From Actinomycetes bacterium (lineage in GTDB: Bacteria > Actinomycetota > Acidimicrobiia > Acidimicrobiales > RAAP-2): a stretch of DNA of 64,000 nt. Within the stretch, counting starts at the first letter, position 1. Each line of letters begins with the position of its first letter. The stretch spans positions 7,573-71,572 of the forward strand of contig JAJYWG010000187.1 of the NCBI GenBank assembly GCA_021791615.1, given 5' to 3'. The notes below the pieces were generated by a model. It did no database searches and was not told the origin of the DNA. It was given only the letters and a program-made list of their open reading frames with translations. Below are positions 29,701 to 34,382 of this stretch, one piece after another. Made by a program: the position numbers and the translations under genes.

Positions 29701-29996
29701 CCCGTGGCCGCGTTCTCGGCACAGAACCCCCATCCCAGTGTGGAGGGGAACCCCGGGCCGTACGATCCGTAGAAGGTGTTCCTCCCTCCGTAGGTGCCGC
29801 ACGACCCGTGGAACGGATCGGGGGGGCCTCCGGTCGTGCACGGGGCCGGGCCGCCAGCCTGGGCTGGTGCGGAAGCGTGGACGGCAGCTCCAGCGCCTAC
29901 GACCAGCACACCGAGCACGATGACCGCCACCCCGACACCAGTGAGGAGCGCACGGAACGTCCTACGCCAATACCCTGCACACCGCTGCCCGGTCAT
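17733..29996 (-). CDS. Giant (4087 aa) multi-domain surface protein with internal sortase signal
   Basis: One uninterrupted frame; ATG 29996 has GGGAG upstream. Order: signal peptide (1-42); Cys-containing N-terminal domain, possibly adhesin-like (43-320); about eight SpaA/Cna-B-like pilin domains with the Lys...Glu pattern of isopeptide bonds (320-1150); LAFTG sorting motif at 1169-1173 with hydrophobic helix and basic tail; an Arg-rich loop and a second signal-peptide-like helix (1255-1280); about a dozen Cys-containing CVAVG repeats, likely a propeller (1300-2000); a Hydin-like region (2030-2230); many Ig-like domains with Cys pairs (2430-3600); two further Ig-like domains; a Pro/Thr linker with LPATG at 3869-3873; and a final helix (~4034-4053) with an acidic tail. 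It may be an adhesin. No sortase gene is in the window. Confidence 0.82.
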   Translation of the reverse strand: MTGQRCAGYWRRTFRALLTGVGVAVIVLGVLVVGAGAAVHASAPAQAGGPAPCTTGGPPDPFHGSCGTYGGRNTFYGSYGPGFPSTLGWGFCAENAATGGFYPVPSYGYTPSAPPPGASTTGLAMLGFAFSQAQANGWWTDGGAGATADAFATAGKLLYDDVAWGQPLPAMGPAVLAAFDALESWDEQGSGASGGTEISIGIAGGGTIIPGSAFVELYAQFPATGRSVHGLNLALSATGGTFDSPSGSTSVTLATGTGGSAVVPVFASAGSATVTVDVTAQIGHPGIDFYRSDNSQAQQLAAITAPEAFHTSLSLSNQPQLVDGTLSVQKAVNDGAYYGPAGAVFDVTSQGALVTTLVTNATGLTPKTPLLPPGTYQVSEVTPPPFYEKGSTQTVTVAAGSNTVVSFVGALENRITPSTVTIQKRDGHTGAPLDGAAFDVKYDSANDGAFTEDLGECVTAGPTGTCAPPGNDGSALLPGSYEITEVTAPPGYGLGETDDTQTIFLAPGEHGSVVFDDYQGGLVIVKSGNDTAYNTIVGATFTVSGPLPSTAPVGTLTVRDPTGATGELYPLVPGTYTITETAVPKGYGAVPPVTALVTGDSPTPTMVDVLDPVQPASVTIAKVDAETGEPLAGAVFDVSYAPVPGGPYSESLGSCTTTSTGDCTPEGNDGTSALLPGDYQVVERTPPPGYVLPSNPVQDVSLAPSQAGTVTFADQPLVPVEFHKIATGNVNPTEVTYAGAVIRVSSGTPTGPSVASFTTGDNGSCTTPSLLVGGQRYCWSEVVAPAGLLPGANGCFVASLGQAAVPITVSDPGAFVAVAVRKVDASNPSVGLSGAVFDLYRVDGGRGPDAPNPPPGAPPVPGDTWVAQVTTGAGGLAQFPLQFPGYAYCVVEQTAPLDFVSSPGPHCTAVLTGSPAVPATVTVITVGDAEAMVTLRAFKFNTLTPGTGIPGATYDLYVEGQAPPSGVPSAPPLPPPASIPHDTWYSRGTTGPDGTLDFQVPAGYAWCLREVTAPVNYVLDPSLHCTAVLTSNLPLSATTIALPEVRATLHISAQKYNVEQPGTVIPGATYELVTDGPPPQGYELPAPPVDASVPPGDTYWGDGTSNSLGQLSFSIPSGFSWCMHELHAPPGYEPDPAFHCTAVLTTSSPLTSLSLALPEQPVPSPLAVLAFTGGPGAAVVLVGLLLMVGGALLVLLGRRGTGRRPGGPSRAPSPPPPDDGGRDGSAGDVVPHAFVRRERESPQSRRTGPRRRPSPGHSIASLAHVALVALVIFVAAAGTSAIGIAAAPSSAAPPSRPRAISPSAIAEHDVSSYELTDVACSTPSDCVAVGYAAHPTAQTSSAVALYSTTGGARFSPAASAPVYTSVTRRGTEEAVTGGPTCGPKVGTGDTWNSSGCEGLIRVTCPAATVCFAVGGGGHSAYLWRTADGGKTWVDLSTKIPGNGSLGAIMGIAMTTATLGSAVAVGEDTATLTHPSAPFALEIAGLATTSPAFTEASLPAGVAGLTDVACPSTTSCVAVGVDTAGGALALDSTDAGATWQVALSDTLATTPLRAIACKTATHCVAVGGAQSATEPDAAYTTDGGTSWHVLTLANVTAGTILDDVSCAAVCDAVGGPPTGALTGTLVRSLTALAATSGATYSAAVTDLNTFPLGVTTAIGLVAGGRDGTTAVAFSGLDAADLVTLPGFGASGGVACASAGCVATFGGGDQRISYTDSGGYASALGSKDKQGLSGPKCIAGTTTCVTGDQETTTGSQWHPITVTRPAGVTYGRTAVRRIGTGFAWIGCTATHCIGDEPGTTPPELVTWSPAGTVALDWAPLPAGAAGGTCTAVGSATTCLVAATSGIYQSDVTAATTVEGYTATGTAWTKVSSLVAANDYWGSLLACAPLGRMCLAIGATGGQSAAVASTAVGAGSSSWHKVRAPELATGLGTGLVCAGTGQCGLVEATTLGTNGTGEDVTTVLTTPDGGLHWSTHALAHPIHGMEPSLSCGPEAAGVPACDLSVAEAVPSGMKDFAGTAPSGSTPFGSHAALAHEVPVRTPSITEVSPAADPASRGVHALDRGVRVAHTAATTYRSVFSDTLVPEYDATAVGTADGPYNLVVRNVTGTPQQITDMGVFDAGDMPVNHTTGAITDDPTATGISPSAWPLSADTEYVISSAGPDLCSALATHSLAPGATCNIPVTFTPDRSGSVTDYVCYDYTDGTAPGNCTYLLGTTVDETQGTEAVPPGCAEGSSGCPAIDPQGVAVIPGQDAASLAGGPVAPGKVSAASPSHGLFAQALFFTGAGASAGSKLTHQMVVQNYESTESAPFSLVYQGNLSAPQYAVSNGHGDGCGPSGTAAYPYVVPADGQCVFDVTWTVPTGAAQAAVATIETDTPDVPSAGTAYGSVGLFATKGTRTTGGTPASAGAAASVIEGVTLSATPTGPATHRACTTLTGTHRRIATITATPGTLTLAPGALGTPVATVECTGKPAGPGVVVTWSSATQGHATVAPPTGLTDVASTDTAQVAAAAVGTTTIYACVGDGTATNPASAATSVDHHLCAPVTVDVVAAPHLACGALTWSLAGTAQVAEVSTRFSAPLSATLACTGAPEPTVALTWGIQTAPSGASGTFASLGGPADASAKTTAAGVGTSPPLYANAIADTPGETWPAAVTATLTGVGIPLGTYALSNTATAPPVSSCPASATAPGWVLTGAGAPETTTSGGAYSPVAETVQCETVAAATPEPTAPVAFSEPTTPPKGTWDGVTGPVAAEHTASGTFAGREVTDVATSPASVASLNLTGKPQGFVVASPTDAPLSMGGLPLGSLAYPMAITPTASCHTLGIAVDPVTVALVVGNTTTLSATVTCTGHGAPAGLPVTWHAASDVVTLSPTEGTTSAAAMLTTTATAVTPGVTSASACVTGTTTCASAQITVTRPYTCADLSISASPPLVYVGPGASAPVEADVTCNGATQPGILVDWSTTTTGVATVAPAVTATGNEGTTITTVTGTALGSTPLEACVSGTTTCATVTVVVDQSCPAETISVSPGALTLAAGAHDQLVATLDCAGVPTPGEPVTWSVSPQTTITLTPTEGDSGASGKMPVTVTGVAPGIAGASACLEGATVSIESLLDGQCAEALVDVIAPQATCVRSWSLAGTGQVARVTTRFSSPLSVTIECTGKPDAGVSVVWEVASASSTTPSGAFTETTTYATHRDATALTDATGTATSPPIVANSHANATGTYWTVTVGVGTMTTTSNGRTTHVTGPLGTYALTNTATTPSGLACPASATAPGWILSGAGAPQTTGSGGPFASVKETLTCETTAKSTPEPTASVAFTQPAGDSLGLGKGGTWDTTATRVATATTTSGTFDGREVTDVATSPESVAPKDTTGADLFYVATSPTTAPKAAGAPYVGALDYEFVVTPSVPGCPGPSISASPAQMTLTLEGTGKATASVICTGTPAPPGIPVTWTPGTPPHISVTPPSGGTTTGGTTTVTVTGTTPGTTTLHACIGGTDICSTVGVAVAGSCPAPSIAVAPTSLKVTAGHSAPLSALVSCGSHSVGEGVAVTWHSAAAGTATVAPSTGTTSATGTVPATVDGVAPGTTVVEACLTSTSTCASATVVVGAPSLLTTTTTLVATPDPADFATPVHLVATVSAAGVTIAKGTVTFTGPGGALLCTGVAITKGKATCAVATLPVGTDAIGATASPSAGDVPSSAQGTATVVPDPTVTSLTLTPATSVAGESVTLATTTQAVRGRLVTGTIAIATAPGTGVCGPVAVGSPGVTARSACATTSLPAGADPLVAAYSGSPDDHPSKAGALETVAPAPPPSTPPAKTPGTATPPSTPPAKTPGTATPPATPPAAVSGTTPAPSPTPTPAAAPPAKTPGTTTRPAPLPATGGTSVPVTWHCTGRRCAPHVRVPLPAKPVPVLAPCPKNDVCVVPTTTALTCSPGAEIVGHTVPVTCTAVIRTVFDAAPPGGVATEDAGTMTTGPMSLPADGVLYLGGWRPPDAVGVYGAAAHYHGIRVGPVVYLASAASTSVSVAVAWCAVPKSSAGIGWWLATSLPWWLFLVVVPFFAWLALTRKRKLARDAHDDLIKRAMYDLDEVDEEGEGA
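18390..18660. repeat. Pro/Thr linker repeats in giant gene
   Basis: A 42-bp unit encoding TPPAKTPGTATPPS is present in two exact and several partial copies. It forms a stalk-like linker before the C-terminal domain. Confidence 0.85.
19800..20670. repeat. Internal ~300-codon module, copy B
   Basis: It encodes a module beginning with WSLAGTGQVARVTTRFSSPL and containing PLGTYALTNTAT, APGWILSGAGAP and GREVTDVATSP. It is a diverged duplicate of the module at about 21540-22350 in the same gene. Confidence 0.75.
21540..22350. repeat. Internal ~300-codon module, copy A
   Basis: It encodes WSLAGTAQVAEVSTRFSAPL, PLGTYALSNTAT, APGWVLTGAGAP and GREVTDVATSP in the same order as the copy at 19800-20670. 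The boundaries are approximate. Confidence 0.75.
26478..26492 (-). other. LAFTG sortase recognition motif codons
   Basis: Codons 1169-1173 of the giant ORF read Leu-Ala-Phe-Thr-Gly. A ~22-residue hydrophobic helix and then an Arg-rich segment follow, the three-part cell-wall sorting signal. LAXTG is the class E sortase form of high-GC actinobacteria. Confidence 0.8.
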
Positions 29997-30207
29997 CTCG
30001 CTCCCGCCTTCTGGGCTCTCGTGGGCCGAGCCTCCCCCGGTCCCGTGCGCTGCCCGGCGGCGGTGATGCCTCGACGCGTGCCCCCCGACAGATGAATCGG
30101 ACTGGGATAGCGCTCAGACCTCCCACTGCTCCTCCCACCACAGCTCCCACCACGGGTTCTTTCCGCCACTGTCGGCTGTGATCCAGCGTCCGACCCCGGG
30201 CACTCGG

Positions 30208-30213
30208 TACGCT
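30208..30213 (+). promoter_or_regulatory. -10 hexamer of PH/SHOCT gene (leaderless)
   Basis: TACGCT, with 7 nt to the GTG at 30221 and no Shine-Dalgarno. The rest of 29997-30207, between the giant gene and this one, shows no gene. Confidence 0.45.
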
Positions 30214-30220
30214 GTGCGCG

Positions 30221-31129
30221 GTGCCGATCTCGCGCCAGAGCCTGGCTGATGACGAGGAGGTGCTGGTCGACCTCCGGCTTCACTGGCTCTTCTTTCTGGC
30301 TCCCGCGCTGGTGTCTCTCGTTGCGGTGGCGGCCGCCGTCACGGTGGTCGTCCGCTACCCCAAGGCGCCGGTCTTCGTCGCCTGGGTCCTGGCGGTCATG
30401 GTGGCAGTGCCTGTCCTCTGGCTCGCAGGGCGACTGTTCAAGTGGATGGGCATCAGCCTCCTCGTCACCACCACCCGCCTGATCTACCGCCAGGGGATCT
30501 TGGGCCGGGATCTGGTCCAGCTCCGCTTGCAGCGGGTGACCGAGGTCCACTGCACCCAAACCTTCGTGGACCGCCTCGTCGGCACGGGACGCATGGTCAT
30601 CGAAGTCGAAGGAGACGGGCCCATGGCAATCGACGACGTGCGCCGCCCCGCTGCCCTCCAAAGGGTCATCACGCGCCAGCTCGACGCGCTCCAGTCCGGC
30701 ATGCCCAATGGCGCCGTCCGGTCACACCGGGGTTCTGACTACGAGCCGTCGCGCACCGCCGCCGAACCCCGTGGCTGGGCCCCGTCCCCAGGAGCGGACT
30801 CGACGCCGCCGAGCGGCACGCCGTCCGTGCACGGGTCGCCAGGGCCAGGCGGGATCGAGCCGTTCGCCGCCGGAGCGACTGGTGCTGCACCTCCGGCGGC
30901 CTTTCCCTCAATGGCACCCGCGGGATCGGTCGTTCCCCCCGCGGCGCCGGACCATGAAAGAGGGGTGAACAGGTTCACCTCCGACGAGGTGGGTGAAAGA
31001 ACCGGTGAGGCGGGTGGCACCGCGTCGATCCCACAGCAGCTCATCGCCCTCGACGAGCTCCGTCGCCGGGGGATCATCTCCGATGAGGAGTTCGCCGCGA
31101 AGAAGACTGAGCTCTTGGGCCGGATGTGA
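30221..31129 (+). CDS. bPH2 (PH-like) membrane protein with SHOCT domain
   Basis: The protein has 302 residues. Two hydrophobic helices (residues ~22-45 and 50-70) are followed by a bacterial PH-like domain (LLVTTTRLIYRQGILGRDL...LQRVTEVHC), then a long Gly/Pro/Ala-rich linker. A short C-terminal SHOCT helix pair follows (LIALDELRRRGIISDEEFAAKKTELL). SHOCT modules are thought to mediate oligomerisation or membrane association. GTG 30221 fits the leaderless -10. Function unknown; it is probably an inner-membrane protein. Confidence 0.82.
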   Translation: MPISRQSLADDEEVLVDLRLHWLFFLAPALVSLVAVAAAVTVVVRYPKAPVFVAWVLAVMVAVPVLWLAGRLFKWMGISLLVTTTRLIYRQGILGRDLVQLRLQRVTEVHCTQTFVDRLVGTGRMVIEVEGDGPMAIDDVRRPAALQRVITRQLDALQSGMPNGAVRSHRGSDYEPSRTAAEPRGWAPSPGADSTPPSGTPSVHGSPGPGGIEPFAAGATGAAPPAAFPSMAPAGSVVPPAAPDHERGVNRFTSDEVGERTGEAGGTASIPQQLIALDELRRRGIISDEEFAAKKTELLGRM

Positions 31130-31215
31130 GGTGTGCCGCCACCGCCACGTGTGGCTCTCCGGGCCGCTTGGCGCCCCTGCCGCTGCGCCTGACGCCGGGC
31201 TGGTGCCGCCGACGC

Positions 31216-31221
31216 TACCGT
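31216..31221 (+). promoter_or_regulatory. -10 hexamer of zinc-knuckle gene (leaderless)
   Basis: TACCGT with 6 nt to the GTG at 31228. Confidence 0.5.
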
Positions 31222-31227
31222 AGGGCG

Positions 31228-31482
31228 GTGGAAATCCGTCGATATCGCTGCAACGCTTGCGGGAACCTCACGCGTTTCGACGTCACGGTCACCCGGACGA
31301 CGCGGGCCTTCTACCACTATTCGGTGGGCGGCGACTTGCGTGTCGATCACGAGGACGTCACGTCCGAAGTGGTCGAGTCGGTGGAGTGCCGGTGGTGTGG
31401 CCACGGCCGTGAAGTCGAACTGGTCGACGGCGAACATGGTGCCGGTCGGGTGGTCGGAACGGGGAACGTTCCTCCGGCGTGA
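31228..31482 (+). CDS. Small (84 aa) zinc-knuckle protein
   Basis: Two CxxC pairs (CNACG at residues 8-12 and CRWCG near 53-57) probably bind one zinc ion. They frame a short beta-rich stretch, with an acidic region between. I chose GTG 31228 since a leaderless -10 precedes it and the first strand (MEIRRYRCNACG) starts there; the upstream frame extension is shadow. The stop overlaps the next start as GTGA, so it is co-translated with the thioredoxin-like gene. Function unknown. Confidence 0.7.
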   Translation: MEIRRYRCNACGNLTRFDVTVTRTTRAFYHYSVGGDLRVDHEDVTSEVVESVECRWCGHGREVELVDGEHGAGRVVGTGNVPPA

Positions 31483-32219
31483 CCCGTCGGCGCATGCAGC
31501 CGCGTACCGTCCGGCCGCCGGTCGTGACTGCAGAACCGCTGGTCGTGGCTGCTGAATTGGTGCCCATCCCGACGTACCGGGGGTCTCCGGCGACCATCGC
31601 GACCGACATCTCGGGCGTGGACCCATTCGGCGAACCGGTCGAGATCTCCATCGTCGGCTCGGGTCGTTGGACGCTCTTGGTGTTCCTCTCGTCCTCATGT
31701 CATGGCTGCAGACCGCTGTGGGAGGTGCTGTCCGATCCGCAAGCCTGCGGGCTCTCAGTCTCCGACGAGCTGGTCGGTGTCACCCGGGATCCGTGTCACG
31801 AAGACCCCGGCGCTGTCCGGCGTTGGGCGGTCCCCCCCGCACGTATCGTCATGTCCGATGCCGTGTGGCACGCCTACGGGGTCCACGGCCCACCGTTCTT
31901 CTCTCTGGTCGACGGCCGAGACGCGAGACGGAGTCCTCAAGGTGCGACGGTCGGGCGTGGGGGAGCGGCGGCTGCCCAGCATGGCGGTACCTGCGCGCTC
32001 GGGCCGGCTCCTCGAGTGGTGTCCGAAGGAGTCGTCTGGGGGGTCGACCAGCTCGCCGAAGACGTTCGCCGTGCCGTTGCGCAGCATTCGACCACAAGTG
32101 GAGCAGTAGCCGGACCCGCCCCCGCGCCGGTGGCCGCGCCGGCTGGATCGCCTTCGGACAGTCTCCCAGGACGCCGTGAAGCCCCAACAACGCCACCGGG
32201 CACCGTCTTCGGTGGCTAA
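31479..32219 (+). CDS. Thioredoxin-like protein with CxxC
   Basis: The product has 246 residues. The core looks like a thioredoxin fold: a strand WTLLVFLSSSCHGC carrying a CHGC pair, a helix, then GPPFFSLVDG with the preceding cis-Pro region and a late VVSEGVVWGVDQLAEDVRRA strand-helix. A Pro/Ala-rich tail follows. No signal peptide or membrane helix is visible, so a cytoplasmic redox or redox-like role is likely. The start GTG overlaps the previous stop. The CHGC motif suggests dithiol chemistry, but the substrate is unknown. Confidence 0.65.
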   Translation: MTRRRMQPRTVRPPVVTAEPLVVAAELVPIPTYRGSPATIATDISGVDPFGEPVEISIVGSGRWTLLVFLSSSCHGCRPLWEVLSDPQACGLSVSDELVGVTRDPCHEDPGAVRRWAVPPARIVMSDAVWHAYGVHGPPFFSLVDGRDARRSPQGATVGRGGAAAAQHGGTCALGPAPRVVSEGVVWGVDQLAEDVRRAVAQHSTTSGAVAGPAPAPVAAPAGSPSDSLPGRREAPTTPPGTVFGG

Positions 32220-32294
32220 TACACCCCCAGTGCACACTGTCTCATGCAGCCGAGGGCTCAGATCGAGCATCGGCTGGTCGGGAAGGAGACACTC

Positions 32295-32498
32295 ATGGAC
32301 ACGAATGGCTTCACGATCGACTGCGAGAGCTGTGCATGGCAGGCGACGGCCATGTGCGATGACTGCGTGGTCTCGTACCTGCTCGGGCGCGAGCCGGACG
32401 ACGCGGTGGTTGTCGATGCCGCCGAAGCTCGTGCGATGCGGATGCTCGAGCGCGCCGGGCTCGTGCCGAGTCTCCGGTTCGAGACGCGGAGCGGCTGA
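32295..32498 (+). CDS. Small (67 aa) Cys-rich conserved protein
   Basis: It contains CESCAWQATAMCDDC near the N-terminus, a probable zinc site, then a helical remainder with DDAVVVDAAEARAMRMLERAGLVP. ATG 32295 has AAGGAGAC about 7 nt upstream; the in-frame extension to 32244 lacks such a site. Short proteins of this kind recur in actinobacteria with no assigned role. It lies 18 nt before the glycosyltransferase gene. Confidence 0.65.
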   Translation: MDTNGFTIDCESCAWQATAMCDDCVVSYLLGREPDDAVVVDAAEARAMRMLERAGLVPSLRFETRSG

Positions 32499-32516
32499 GC
32501 AGCGGGAGCGGCGACG

Positions 32517-33779
32517 GTGATGACCGGCGATGGTCTGGGAGCGCGACGCCTCGGTCAGCGACTTGTCCGCCACCCCCAGCCCGGCCGCCATAGCCAGCCC
32601 GGTGGGCACGGCCAGCCCGGTGGGCACGGCCAGCCTGGCCGCCACCTCCTTGTCACGAATGACTTCCCTCCCAAAGTCGGCGGCATCCAGAGCTACCTCT
32701 GGGAACTGTGGAGCCGGCTCGATCCCGAGAGCTACGTCGTGCTCAGCGCGAGCTCGGATCCGGGCGCGGGCACGTTCGACGCCGAGCAAGCGCAGCGCGG
32801 GGTCCGCATCGAGCGGGTGCCGCAGCGGATCCTCTACTTCCCGACCCGCTCGGCTCGCCAGCGGGTGCGGACCCTGGCCGGCGAAGTGGGGGCTTCGCTG
32901 GTGATCCTCGACCCCGCGGTGCCACTCGGCCTGATCGGTCCCGAGCTCGGCATCCCCTACGGCGTCGTCCTCCACGGAGCGGAGGTCACGGTTCCCGCTC
33001 GCGTGCCCGGCATGAGGTCCACCCTGGCTCGAGTCCTCGCGGGCGCGTCGCTCGCCATCTCCGCCGGTGGGTATCCCGCAGCCGAGGGGAGGAGAGCCGC
33101 CGGACAGCAGATGCCCCCGGTGGTCGAGATCCCTCCTGGAGTCGATTGCACGAGGTACACGCCGCTCGACGGCGAAGCACGGGCCGCTGCCCGGCATCGT
33201 CTTGGCCTCCCGACCGATGGCCTGCTGGTGGCGAGTGTGAGCCGGTTGGTCCCTCGCAAAGGCATGGACGTGACGGTGGAGGCGGTTCGCCGGCTTCGTT
33301 CGTCGTTTCCCGACATCACCCTGGCCATTGCGGGCACGGGCCGTGAGGAGACGGCGCTCGCCGCCCAGGTCCGACGTTCGGGCGCGCCGGTCCACCTGCT
33401 CGGTCGGGTTGGCGAAGAGGAGAAGTCGATGCTGCTCGGCGCGTGCGACGTCTTCGTCATGGCATGCCGGACCCGCTGGCTGGGCCTGGAGCAGGAAGGC
33501 TTCGGGATCGTGTTCATGGAGGCGGCGGCGTGCGGGGTACCGCAGGTCGCGGGGTCGAGCGGGGGAGCGGCAGAAGCGGTGGAGGACGGCGAGACCGGAT
33601 TGGTGGTCGATCGGCCCGGTGACCCGGGAGCCGTTGCCGAGGCATTGCGACGCCTGCTGTCCGACGCTGCCTTGCGCAGGCGCATGGGTGCCGCTGCGCG
33701 TCGCCGGGCAGTGGCATCCTTCGATTACGACCGTCTCGCCCCTAGGCTGGTCGAGGCCCTTTCGAACTACGGGTCCTGA
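32517..33779 (+). CDS. GT4 glycosyltransferase, PimB-like
   Basis: This 420-residue GT-B fold enzyme closely resembles the mannosyltransferases that add the second mannose to phosphatidylinositol mannoside. The N-terminal domain starts HLLVTNDFPPKVGGIQSYLWEL. The donor-binding domain shows SRLVPRKGMD and the EGFGIVFMEAAACGVP segment with the Glu pair typical of GT4. It acts at the cytoplasmic face of the membrane with GDP-mannose as likely donor. Residues ~18-42 before the catalytic domain are Gln-Pro-Gly-His repeats from an 18-bp tandem repeat, absent from relatives that I know. The start codon (GTG 32517, or ATG 32520) is uncertain. Confidence 0.82.
   Translation: MMTGDGLGARRLGQRLVRHPQPGRHSQPGGHGQPGGHGQPGRHLLVTNDFPPKVGGIQSYLWELWSRLDPESYVVLSASSDPGAGTFDAEQAQRGVRIERVPQRILYFPTRSARQRVRTLAGEVGASLVILDPAVPLGLIGPELGIPYGVVLHGAEVTVPARVPGMRSTLARVLAGASLAISAGGYPAAEGRRAAGQQMPPVVEIPPGVDCTRYTPLDGEARAAARHRLGLPTDGLLVASVSRLVPRKGMDVTVEAVRRLRSSFPDITLAIAGTGREETALAAQVRRSGAPVHLLGRVGEEEKSMLLGACDVFVMACRTRWLGLEQEGFGIVFMEAAACGVPQVAGSSGGAAEAVEDGETGLVVDRPGDPGAVAEALRRLLSDAALRRRMGAAARRRAVASFDYDRLAPRLVEALSNYGS
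32576..32645. repeat. 18-bp in-frame tandem repeat in glycosyltransferase
   Basis: About three and a half copies of an 18-bp unit encode SQPGGH/GQPGGH just before the first catalytic strand. Confidence 0.85.
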
Positions 33780-33938
33780 CGGGAGCGGGCATCGGACGAG
33801 CGGGCATCAAAGACCCGTGCGCTCTCGCCTAGGGTGAGCCGTTGCCGTCAGGCGCCGGGTCTGATCCCGGAGCCGGAGGCGGTGCCGGCGGCCGAGAGAT
33901 GCCGGGTGTACACGGGATGCTGGACAGAGGAGGACCAG

Positions 33939-34382
33939 GTGCCGGACAACGCTACGGAGCACACCAGTGTGGCGGCGCCGCCCGAGCGGTGCTTTGCCGT
34001 TGTGGCAGACATCGAGCGGTACCCCGAGTGGGCCGCCGACATCAAAGAGGTCACGGTCCTCGAGCGCGACGACGAGGAGCGTCCGCTTTCAGTCACCTTC
34101 CGGGCTGCCGCGTTCGGGAGGAGCACGAGCTACACCTTGGCCTATGACTATTCAGAAGCACCCCGCGTGCTCTCGTGGAAGCTCACCAAAGGCGATATCA
34201 CCACGAAGCTTGACGGCAGCTATGAATTCGACGCGGCCGACGGAGGTGGCACCGACATCAGCTACCACCTCGAAGTCGAGCTGCGGGTCCCCATCCCCGG
34301 GTTCATCAAGATGCGGGCCCAGAGCCGGATCATGACCACCGCGTTGCGCGACCTCAAGGCACGGGTCGAGTCCACGGCGTGA
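33939..34382 (+). CDS. SRPBCC (START-like) family protein
   Basis: The protein has 147 residues from GTG 33939, which has GAGGAGGACC right upstream. The fold is indicated by the start HTSVAAPPERCFAVVADIERYPEWAADIKEV, a central beta sheet and the C-terminal helix GFIKMRAQSRIMTTALRDLKARVES. Proteins of this polyketide-cyclase/dehydrase-like family bind lipids or small hydrophobic ligands in a central cavity. The next gene starts within its stop (GTGA). Ligand unknown. Confidence 0.82.
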   Translation: MPDNATEHTSVAAPPERCFAVVADIERYPEWAADIKEVTVLERDDEERPLSVTFRAAAFGRSTSYTLAYDYSEAPRVLSWKLTKGDITTKLDGSYEFDAADGGGTDISYHLEVELRVPIPGFIKMRAQSRIMTTALRDLKARVESTA

